A program made the translations under genes and the position numbers. Positions 40,207-48,084 of a DNA stretch of 48,084 nucleotides are shown piece after piece. The notes under the pieces were generated by a model that saw only the letters and a program-made list of their open reading frames with translations, was not told the origin of the DNA and ran no database searches. Each line of letters starts with the position of its first letter. Within the stretch, counting starts at the first letter, position 1. Origin of the DNA: Gracilaria vermiculophylla (lineage: Eukaryota; Rhodophyta; Florideophyceae; Gracilariales; Gracilariaceae); assembly GCA_019155205.2 (NCBI GenBank), contig JAHNZQ020000308.1, positions 406,690 through 454,773 of the forward strand. Reading direction: 5' to 3'.

Positions 40207-41307
40207 CTACATTAATGTTTGGGATGGAGCCGAACTCGGGGATTGGTTTACTTCTTTCTCCCCAGACAAGAAGACGCAAGCAGCAAAATGGATTCCAGAA
40301 TCATTATTTCTCAAAGTGCGTTCCACCTCGTCAACGAATAATGCCTTGGTAACTTTTTCAAATCTGGCAAGCAAGTGTGCAAAAGGCATTCCTTTCGAGC
40401 TTCCCGAGGGCATTTCATCTGAAAGCTTTTCACATACATATCGAACAGCGTCAAAGCAGTAGTCTTCCACGACACCAGAGATGTCCAAACATTCGCACAA
40501 ATCCAGGGACTCGTCATAGAGCCAGCGTAAGTTGTTATCACCTTCTTCCTCTGATTCGATCTCTGAGCGAAACCAAGTCTCAGGCAGTTGCGCGCTACGA
40601 TTCTTTTCCTCGCTGTCGTGTAATGTGCGTATGCAGTTCGCAAGTAGGCACTCCACTCGCTGCACGTCATACACAGCCGTAAGCCTCACTTCCTTGACTG
40701 TTTGCCGCACTGCTCGTTCCACTTTGCTTGCTATTGCTTCAATGCTCACGGGATGCAGAACGCGGCGGCATAAGTCAAGAAATCTCCTTGAAGTCTTCGA
40801 TTGTAAATCTCCATCGGGCAGGCTTTGCACTGGCGCATCTCCGTAATAGCCGGTATATCGAGCGAGAAGATTAATCTGCAGCGAAACAGTAGCATATACA
40901 TTTGAAGCAAGGTAGATCGCGGTAACGAGGTGGGTTGTACTCGCAATTTTAAGCTTTTCCCATAGTAAAGCTTTCTCTTGCAACCCGGGGCGTTCTCTCA
41001 ATCTACTGAGAACTGCAGAGCATTCAATGTATTTGCACGCAGCCAAGACAGCTCCCAAGTCTGGTAGTAATGCCAGATAAGCTGTTCGAATCGTGTTCTT
41101 GTTTGATAGAAACACTGCTCGAAGACTGCGCGCTCCAGCGGCTCTTTCGGCTTCAATACTTGAATTCACTGTGTTTATCTGCCTTCTGAAATAAGAGTAG
41201 GCGACTGCCAAACCGCCAGCAGTGAGAGTTAGTAAAGTGATGCGCCCGGGATTTCTTCGTATGATTCGCATCAACTTTCCAAACTGCCCTGGCGGAGCGG
41301 ATTGCAT
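40207..41307 (-). CDS. PEX3: Peroxisomal biogenesis factor 3 (peroxin-3)
   Basis: A 366-residue protein, close to the 370-residue size of other PEX3 proteins, from the ATG at 41307. PEX3 anchors in the peroxisomal or ER membrane and docks the chaperone PEX19 for insertion of peroxisomal membrane proteins. A basic patch and one hydrophobic segment (RNPGRITLLTLTAGGLAVAY, about 19-38) form the N-terminal anchor. The diagnostic block LLWEKLKIASTTHLV followed by YATVSLQINLLARYTGYYG matches the conserved PEX3 core (WEDLKI...RVQLNI...GY). The C-terminal half is helical and less conserved. It is followed on the same strand by nothing close. The kelch-b561 gene lies upstream in the same orientation, 742 bp away. 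Confidence 0.85.
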   Translation of the reverse strand: MQSAPPGQFGKLMRIIRRNPGRITLLTLTAGGLAVAYSYFRRQINTVNSSIEAERAAGARSLRAVFLSNKNTIRTAYLALLPDLGAVLAACKYIECSAVLSRLRERPGLQEKALLWEKLKIASTTHLVTAIYLASNVYATVSLQINLLARYTGYYGDAPVQSLPDGDLQSKTSRRFLDLCRRVLHPVSIEAIASKVERAVRQTVKEVRLTAVYDVQRVECLLANCIRTLHDSEEKNRSAQLPETWFRSEIESEEEGDNNLRWLYDESLDLCECLDISGVVEDYCFDAVRYVCEKLSDEMPSGSSKGMPFAHLLARFEKVTKALFVDEVERTLRNNDSGIHFAACVFLSGEKEVNQSPSSAPSQTLM

Positions 41308-42049
41308 CTTACAAAAATTTCCGGAGAAGATTCAAAGTGGTTGCTCTAGGATGACACGGGTGTTGAAGGAGCAGGCAGTTGTAGCACTTTCCAAAAAGGA
41401 GCTATGTATCTTAGACTTAATGTCATCCGCGTGATTATGTTCGTCGAGTGAGCTCTCTTACAAAACGCTGATGTGAAGCGGAGGTCGGTAATAGAGCAAC
41501 AGAAGAATACCTTACATAGCGGAGCAGGACAGCACCGACCGGTGTTGCTCACCACAACCGGGTCACTAGTACAGAAAAAGTACAATATTTCTGCACAGGT
41601 CAATGTTGAAGTGCAAAGTACATTATCACAAAGATACTTCATGTACCCTTGTACAGTACGTGTATCAAGTGTACGGGACCACAGCTTTCATACAATTGCC
41701 AAAAAGAACGCCATTTGCACAGTGACTGGCAAAATTTTAGTCCCTCTACCTCTCACAAAAAACGCACAAATACGACAATACCAGTTCTCCCTATGCAGCC
41801 ATCGCGATCTGCCCCCCCCAAGTTAGTTTACTGTTTCTCCGGGGCGATTGTTTATCTTTTGGCTACAAAGCAGTTAAACGGAGCATTCACGTCATTTATG
41901 GACGTTCAACCTTCTACTTCAGTTACTTTACAGGCAGTACTGCTTGTTGCATTCAATTTGTTCTAGTCCCAGGACGACGCCATCCGAAAAACTTTTTCTT
42001 TTTATATGCTTCGCATTCATGTCTTTGGTGCACAGGGCTTTTACCGTAC
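41308..42049. other. Intergenic region upstream of PEX3
   Basis: The region contains no credible gene. It must hold the PEX3 promoter (minus strand) and the 3' end of the kelch-b561 transcript. A GTGTATCAAGTGTACGG-type imperfect repeat occurs near 41660. Nothing else stands out. Confidence 0.4.
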
Positions 42050-44437
42050 TTAATATGCGTCAGGATCGCGATATGTGAACATAGAGGTCGCTTCCGAGAT
42101 TGATCTATGCATGTTTAGAATGTCAAGGTCTTCTTCAGCTATCTCATTCTCCGCAGCACTCCCGCGAACTGTGTTTTTCTCTTCAAACTGCTCGTTTTTT
42201 GTTTGCTCCGCCCGTAGCTGAACTCTTTCTTGTTCCACTACTTGGCGCACTGTATCAAACTCCACAAAGTTCTCGATCACCACATATTTCCCACCGTGTG
42301 ATTTTGTTCTTGCTTCCGACACTTCAGGGCCTATTTCATCTCCTGCTCTAACCTCCTTTATACTATCAGATTGCGATATTCTTCGTGCTGGTCCATTTCC
42401 AGAATCTTCGATCCGCAGCTGAGTTGCAGTGTCTCCTCGTATAGATCGCATTACCCTTCCCAGTACAGATGAAGGCCTTTCGACACTTGCTCTGTTGTTC
42501 GAAGTAGCTCTGGTTATTGTGTTTGAGTTCTTTTTTCGTCTCATTAGTTCCATCCAAATGGCAGTGATAACACACAGAATCACGTAAACCAACCAGTGCA
42601 CCCAAAGAATAGTGGGAGCAACGATTAAGAAAAGCCCGAGCGTAATATTGACCCAGCCTAATGCTATGACAATAATGCCGAGAAGCCGATGCAACAGCCG
42701 ACATACTTTGGTTGCTCGACTTAAAACAAGTTTAGGGGCATCTGGCGATGTAACTAACACCAGCACAGGGCTCAATCGCATTTGGGCAACGATTCCCACC
42801 GAAGCTACAACCGGTTGTAAAGAGGCGAGAACAGTCACCGCGATTCCCAATCGAGCATGCAGAAAAGGCGGAGGAGAACTTCGTCTCCCTTGAATCAAAA
42901 TGGCCACACCAACCCAGCTCAAGACGAGCCCAAAAATTTGAAGGAGAAGATGAAGGACGAAATACTTTGGTCTGCCATTTGGATGCTTCAGATATCTCGC
43001 AACGAACGAACCCAGATTCATTAAGACTCCCCAGGCTGTGAACATTAGTAAACCATGTATAAAAGGACGGGATATGTATCGTGTAGAACTTTCAATCACA
43101 TCTGATTCTACAAAGGCATCGAAAGAAAGTTTCATCAAGTCATTGGAAAACTGCCCGTTTTCGAGTTCTCCTCCAAAAAACAAAAAGAATTCTTTTGGGA
43201 TGTCAAGATCATCATTGCCCGTTTCATTTCTGACGATATTCAATGTTGCTCCCTTCCGTGGCATAAATGCCTTCTTCTTCACTTCTTTAGGGCCTTCGAA
43301 GTTAACCCGTTCTCTGAGCCAAGTACGTGCTTGAGTGGAAACAAGGTCAATTTCGCTTCCATCAACTCTGTGGGCGGAAATGATGTGATCGGAGGGCAAA
43401 TAAGTTGTATCCTGAGAGCCGCTGTACAAAACAGCTATGCCCAATCGACTTTCATAGGCACCTTCAAACGAGTTCAGGCCTTGCGCCATGGCAGCCCCGA
43501 CCCTCGGAGCTGGTCCGCGCGGTATTATCTGCCACCTTACGCTTTCTGTGGCTGAGGAAGCGGAAGATGGCTGCAGGAGCGACTCCTTGGCATCGTCACC
43601 GCCTCGTTCTTCTTGTTTGTATTCAAGTAGCCAAACATCATTACTGGGGCACATGCCTCCCGTTCCTTCACTTGCGTAACATCCACCGAAAACAACAATA
43701 TCACGATTCGCTGTGAAAGAACTAGCTTGATACCACATGGAATGAGGATTGTGTGTTGAATACTGTGAAACAGAGCGGCGAAGCTTCGTCCATGTGGCTC
43801 GGTATGGGTCCTTTTCATCGAATGTACACTTGAAAGTGTTGCTAAGAGGGCCTTTTTTGCCATATCCATGACTGACAATAAGGGCTGGCTCAACAGTTCC
43901 ATCTGGTTTGCTAAACCTTTCTAAACTTCCAATCGCACCGAATCGAGGTTCCGGTTTGTCTCCGTCTACAGTTACACGCCGCCAAGTGAAGTTGCGAAAT
44001 TCCATGACCCACATATCTGTATTCAATGATCTTACCCCATCTGAGGTTCCTAGTGCAACGTACAGGAACGGAGAGTTTTCGCCGTCAACGAAGCGATACC
44101 CGCCAACTGCTCCATAAAGAGGAGGAGGTCGTTCACTTGATTCAAGAGCGTCGGATGCGAGGAGGCCCCATTCATTCCGCGCAACAATGAAAGTCCAGGT
44201 ATCAGACTTTGCACCATGAGCATCTCTGCCGCCATGAATGATAAGGAGCGGACCATTCCCAGAATTCACGACTACCGACAGGTGATCGCTACGAGGAGAA
44301 GGGCGCTTTGGCGTTGCACTGTCGAGCGGAGACAGAGAGAATCGATGCTGACCGCTTACACGATGTAGAGTCAAAAACAAGGGAATGAGAAAACAGCTCA
44401 GGAAAGAACTGATCCTCATGCAGTGAAGGCTGCGCAT
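42050..44437 (-). CDS. Kelch-repeat plus cytochrome b561 transmembrane protein
   Basis: A 795-residue protein. A signal peptide (about 1-30, FLSCFLIPLFLTLHRVSG) is followed by an extracytoplasmic kelch-like beta-propeller (about 45-440) with blade motifs such as PLLIIHGGRD...SDTWTF, FLYVALGTSDG...TDMWVM, DIVVFGGCY...NDVWLLEY and FFLFFGGELENGQFSNDL. A cytochrome b561 domain (about 455-630) has five to six membrane helices and the four heme-ligand histidines at 461 (FIHGLLMF), 496 (LHLLLQ), 527 (HARLGI) and 583 (LHRLLG). The ~165-residue C-terminal tail is charged and probably cytosolic. Cytochrome b561 proteins move electrons across membranes, often from ascorbate to ferric iron or monodehydroascorbate. 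The usual partner domain is DOMON, so kelch is a notable alternative. The start could also be the ATG at 44419. Confidence 0.85.
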   Translation of the reverse strand: MRSLHCMRISSFLSCFLIPLFLTLHRVSGQHRFSLSPLDSATPKRPSPRSDHLSVVVNSGNGPLLIIHGGRDAHGAKSDTWTFIVARNEWGLLASDALESSERPPPLYGAVGGYRFVDGENSPFLYVALGTSDGVRSLNTDMWVMEFRNFTWRRVTVDGDKPEPRFGAIGSLERFSKPDGTVEPALIVSHGYGKKGPLSNTFKCTFDEKDPYRATWTKLRRSVSQYSTHNPHSMWYQASSFTANRDIVVFGGCYASEGTGGMCPSNDVWLLEYKQEERGGDDAKESLLQPSSASSATESVRWQIIPRGPAPRVGAAMAQGLNSFEGAYESRLGIAVLYSGSQDTTYLPSDHIISAHRVDGSEIDLVSTQARTWLRERVNFEGPKEVKKKAFMPRKGATLNIVRNETGNDDLDIPKEFFLFFGGELENGQFSNDLMKLSFDAFVESDVIESSTRYISRPFIHGLLMFTAWGVLMNLGSFVARYLKHPNGRPKYFVLHLLLQIFGLVLSWVGVAILIQGRRSSPPPFLHARLGIAVTVLASLQPVVASVGIVAQMRLSPVLVLVTSPDAPKLVLSRATKVCRLLHRLLGIIVIALGWVNITLGLFLIVAPTILWVHWLVYVILCVITAIWMELMRRKKNSNTITRATSNNRASVERPSSVLGRVMRSIRGDTATQLRIEDSGNGPARRISQSDSIKEVRAGDEIGPEVSEARTKSHGGKYVVIENFVEFDTVRQVVEQERVQLRAEQTKNEQFEEKNTVRGSAAENEIAEEDLDILNMHRSISEATSMFTYRDPDAY

Positions 44438-46037
44438 CTAATTTTTAGTTTGCTTCCGAGCTTTGGAGACATGGGAGTACATCTCTCCGTTTTCGAAACC
44501 ACGACCTTCTGAAGAATGAGACCTCCAGTGTTGCATGATAGGAGGAAGAGGGCATACATTCTTGGTTTTGTAGTCGAGGAATTCTACTTGAGAACACTTT
44601 GGCCCTTACAAGCCTGGGCCAAAAGCTTACGCAGAGAGCGTTCGGCGATTGCAGCCGATAACTTTGTATGTGCCCCATGGGTAAATATAGTGACCCAAAT
44701 CAAAGTATGTCGAAAATACTGTACGACGATACGTATAAGATGTTCGACACCAGTCTTGAAGCCGTGAGCTTTGTGACTGCCTCGACGGCAACAGATTGAT
44801 CTGAGGCTGTGATTGAGGATTGTCGAGAGGCAACCTTACAGTCCTGACCGCCGCACTGTACCTCGTGGGAAGTGATAACTTGGTTGTTTAAAGAAATGTC
44901 ATGCCTCGTACCGAAACGCTCGCTCATACAAAATGTTCTCGTTTTCTTATCAAGATTGGTTTCTTATGGTTGGTTGAAGGAAAAGACTGTCATCACGCGG
45001 CAGTGTCCTGGAATGGTACATCACCGTTTTGCCACTAGAGGGCTCATCGCTGTCATTCAAACGGCTCATGTTTAGTATTCACCGACACTGAGTCGCCGAA
45101 AGTTCAGTTGTGTCCTAGCAAGATTGGACTGTCGCTAGTCCCACACAGTAACCATCTGAAACCTGTTTGTTAGGTATCGTGGTTGTTTCTTGTGAGTATG
45201 AGGGGAAAAGCAAAGTTATCATAAAGTTTATCACTGCAGATGCTGGTGTTTCGATGTGAAGTGGCAGTAGTTGAAGAATGCTGGGATAATCTTACTTTTT
45301 TGCTCTGTTGTCTGCGCGATGATGGGCTGGCTTTATCCAAACTTGTCCGGTGTACAAATGCAACCGTATTACATTAACAGCGATGGTGCATCAAATAAGT
45401 TACAAATCGACTCGAAAAGAGGGCAAGCGCCACTTGGGAAATATAAATTGCTGTGACGACACGTACAATGATCTGGAGAAGCAATCTTTACTCTCAAGGC
45501 TGCGGTGGTGAGGTGTTTTTAGTTAAGTTCAGATGAATGCTCATGATTTTCGAAAGGTCACGAGATATTTCATGTTCAAAGATGAGCGGACATTACCTGG
45601 AACATATATTGGCATCCAAATTTCTACGGCCGACTTGAACGGTACAACTTTCTCGAATGCATTAACGCCCTGAAGCTCCGAGAAAGTAGGTTTTTTAAGT
45701 CGACTTCTTACAATGAACAGCAGCCGAGGGTCGCGACGGCGCCCTTTAAGCTCGTAACCGCTTCCCTTGGGAAAGAAGAAAATAAGCCCTTATCGGCCGC
45801 TCTCGGTGTATGACAAGGACCATTTTGCATTTAAGTTCCAAGCCATTCTTTGAGAATATCATCGCCGTCGCGCGTGATATGCGTTTGTTGTGTTTCGCTC
45901 CTCACTCGCTGCTCTACCACGGTTTGCAGCTTCCTTCGAAGCTCTCTGTTTCTTTACACTAAATCCTTCGCCAGACGCTGAGGAACCTGAACGACATCCC
46001 CTATTCTTCATCACAGGGACGTACTGGAAATCTGGAA
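44438..46037. other. Divergent intergenic region between kelch-b561 and the claudin-like gene
   Basis: Its 1.6 kb contain only chance frames (the longest ~80 codons). It lies between two divergent starts and so must carry both promoters. No TATA box, tRNA or repeat was identified. The last 150 bp before 46038 would be the 5' untranslated region of the plus-strand gene. Confidence 0.45.
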
Positions 46038-46754
46038 ATGGTTAAACTGTATCCGGTTCTTGGAGCATGTCTATCCCTCGTCTCTCTTGTCTTGCTTGCA
46101 GTTGGAATCGCAACAAACTCGTGGATTGTGTTGCGTAGGGTAGACGATCGCTTGAACCCATGGATGAAGAACACTAAATTGAGTGCAGCAGAAATTGGAG
46201 TGGGCATGCCCAGAGATCTTACGGAGATTACATACAGTGTGGCAAACTATGGATTGTGGATTGGATGCCACAAAGAACGAAGAAATGCTGTATCCTGTGC
46301 ATACATCGGCCTTCGTTGTCTATCTGATGTATGTTGGATTAGAAAAACGAGCGAGTCGAGTACAAAGACGTGTATGAAACAAAGAGTCAGCCCAGTTGTG
46401 AATTGCACGGCATATCAGGCCGTACGCGGTCTGCTCATTGTTGCATTACTTTTTGTAGTCACAGGTTTTTCCATACAACTTGTGAGCTTGATTTCCATCA
46501 ACCGTTCCCTTGCAATGCTCGCCGGAGTCATTATCTTTGTTTCCGGTTTATTCACAATGACGGGGTTTGCGGTTTTCTACAGTCAAAACTGGGCTAAGAC
46601 CACGTTGTCGTCACTCGGAAACCTGGGGTACAGTTTCAAACTGGTTATTGCTGCATGGCCAATAAGCTTATTAGCAGGAGTGCTGTCTTGTATAGCCGCG
46701 AGCATGGGACTGCGACATAAGGATGTCTCGGACTATAGTGCAAGCAATTATTAA
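46038..46754 (+). CDS. Four-pass membrane protein with claudin/PMP22 signature
   Basis: A 238-residue protein with four membrane segments (about 6-28, 130-152, 157-180, 201-222). The large first extracellular loop has the superfamily signature: Trp29, then GLW at 72-74, Cys77 and Cys87 (W-GLW-C-C). QAVRGLLIVALL at the start of helix 2 matches the conserved QAARALM-type entry with Arg. Two sequons (NCT, NRS) are present. In animals this superfamily forms tight junctions or myelin and includes calcium-channel gamma-like subunits; fungal SUR7-type proteins are distant relatives. The role in this organism is unknown, perhaps plasma-membrane or cell-contact organisation. The start is the first ATG in frame. 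Confidence 0.7.
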   Translation: MVKLYPVLGACLSLVSLVLLAVGIATNSWIVLRRVDDRLNPWMKNTKLSAAEIGVGMPRDLTEITYSVANYGLWIGCHKERRNAVSCAYIGLRCLSDVCWIRKTSESSTKTCMKQRVSPVVNCTAYQAVRGLLIVALLFVVTGFSIQLVSLISINRSLAMLAGVIIFVSGLFTMTGFAVFYSQNWAKTTLSSLGNLGYSFKLVIAAWPISLLAGVLSCIAASMGLRHKDVSDYSASNY

Positions 46755-48084
46755 GAGTCAAAATGTTTCGAAAATATGCAATCAAAAGTTAGAAAGATAA
46801 ACAGTACTTTGGCTTCAAGCCGAGTTTTGGGCGAATTGTTGCACATAAGACGAGTCGCTACATATTTATCGGATTTGTACCAGGGTTGAATGGATACCAC
46901 CTCAGCACTGAAGGTCACCAAATATTGCAAACCGTTGTATGTCCCAATGACCACAGGGCTGACTTGCATCTCTGTCAGATTTTGTTATAAGGACCGCGGA
47001 CGTGGGTTTCAAAGGATGTACTATACCTAGCCTTGGTAAGGTACCTTACATGACGAAAAGAACGTAAATCACTTTAGGAGAGCTGTGGTTTCTAGTTCCC
47101 TGCCAGGTTCCCTCAACGACAAGAATAGGAACTTGAGATTAGCTCAAATCTGAAAATGAAAAATTGAGACTTGCCTTGCTTCCGTGGGTGGTTTTTCAAG
47201 AGCTGTCCACTTTTGAGCTTTTCGTCACCATTTTATTTCCGCAGTTGCAGTCAAAACACACTTCACGAGAAAGCTCTTCGCAAAGCCAACGTACTTTACA
47301 ACGTCCAAGACGCTACGACCATATTTCCCCCCCAAATTCTCAGCAAATGAACAATATTAAGAAAACAATGTTTACTCACATCAACGTCAACCGGGCTTCC
47401 TGATAATACAACGAAAGTAGTCTATTCTCTACCACATTAGAGATGTATAAAACCAACATCGCATGGGTTAAATTCCAGCAAGAAAATGACAAACATAAAA
47501 TAACGTAGTGAATAGCTTAAACCGAAGATGTAACCGTAGACACTCAAGCGATCTACTCAATGAATCCCAAACGTCACCTCATTGGACAAAATTTGTCAGC
47601 TCGCCAATTATTATCGCCCATTTTGGTACTGCATCGCTGAAAGACTTCTTAATATCCTGTGCCCATAAAAGTAGCTCTAATTAGAGAAATACAGCAAAGA
47701 AGTAACAAAAATTTATATTTCATGAATAGATCTATATCTTAACAAAACTCCACATAACAATGAACTAACAATGCAATTAGACACGAGCGTAGTTTACTAT
47801 TGGGTCATTCTGGCATCAGGCTAGCGACAGGGTCTTTTCTTGAATGCTCGCGCCAGTGACATGACAAATGTTGTTTGAACAGGCTACTGACTCTGCGCGT
47901 ATGGTGCAGTTAGGAGGTGAACGGTCACCGTTTCTGTCAGATCAGCGTAGTGACTTTTTGCGTGTCACCCTCCGTTTTCGCAACGCATGTAGATGTACAA
48001 TTTTGCAATTCGAAGTCACTTCTGCACACTGAATGTCGCACTTGTGAAACAAGACTCACACTCCTTACCAACACTTTGTCTTGA
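46755..48084. other. No recognisable gene at the right end
   Basis: The sequence is AT-richer, with frames up to ~80 codons and no motif. The 3' end of the claudin-like transcript must lie at its start. I see no transposon sequence. Confidence 0.45.

Noticed and set aside
48000..48084. Possible promoter or gene start at the right edge
   Set aside because: Too little sequence and no motif to support any call.

Overview
This is a nuclear window from a eukaryote. The host genes look intronless: each recognised protein family is covered end to end by a single open frame (ELP3, PEX3, a three-KH-domain RNA-binding protein, a kelch/cytochrome b561 protein). They form two compact clusters beside a region full of retrotransposons. 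That layout, with chromodomain Ty3/gypsy elements and copia-like elements, fits a multicellular red alga such as a florideophyte. This assignment is an inference from style; no diagnostic marker gene is present.

Layout. (1) 1-7445 is a graveyard of copia-like LTR elements. It holds four LTR copies or fragments in both orientations (1-178, 2901-3450, 4157-4445, 5187-5772), two primer-binding sites complementary to the anticodon arm of initiator tRNA-Met, two tails of copia-type pol, a chromodomain ORF (407-1195, plus strand) and an unrecognised 449-codon ORF convergent with it (1376-2725, minus strand). (2) 7451-17248 is a complete 9.8-kb Ty3/gypsy chromovirus (E2) on the minus strand, with 553-bp LTRs and a 5-bp target duplication. 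Its gag and pol carry a few stop codons and a 100-N gap. Between pol and the 3' LTR it carries a long ORF on the opposite strand, convergent with pol. (3) About 17500-24997 is a more decayed relative (E3) on the plus strand. It lies head to head with E2, has lost the reverse-transcriptase core, and keeps only the tail of the antisense ORF. (4) 25938-34906 is host cluster 1: a small RG-rich protein with an MPLKIP-like motif, ELP3 (minus), a zinc-knuckle protein like Air1/2 or ZCCHC7, a C2H2 zinc-finger protein and a three-KH-domain protein. (5) 34907-40206 has no recognisable gene. (6) 40207-46754 is host cluster 2: PEX3 (minus), a kelch plus cytochrome b561 fusion (minus) and a four-pass protein with the claudin/PMP22 signature (plus). 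The last 1.3 kb is empty.

The best candidate for something undescribed is the antisense ORF family. Homologous proteins of unknown function are encoded convergently to a chromodomain-coding frame in two distinct contexts (1376-2725 and 8515-10605), and a tail of the second form survives at 24133-24381. Further points of interest are the kelch-b561 fusion, the claudin-like protein in an apparently algal genome, a long poly(C) tract 20 bp before a start codon, and a poly(C)/N block at 31902-32152 that looks like a mis-assembled duplication.

The host genes do not form one pathway. ELP3 acts in tRNA wobble-uridine modification, the zinc-knuckle protein probably in nuclear RNA surveillance, the KH protein in RNA or ssDNA binding, PEX3 in peroxisome membrane biogenesis, and the b561 protein in transmembrane electron transfer.
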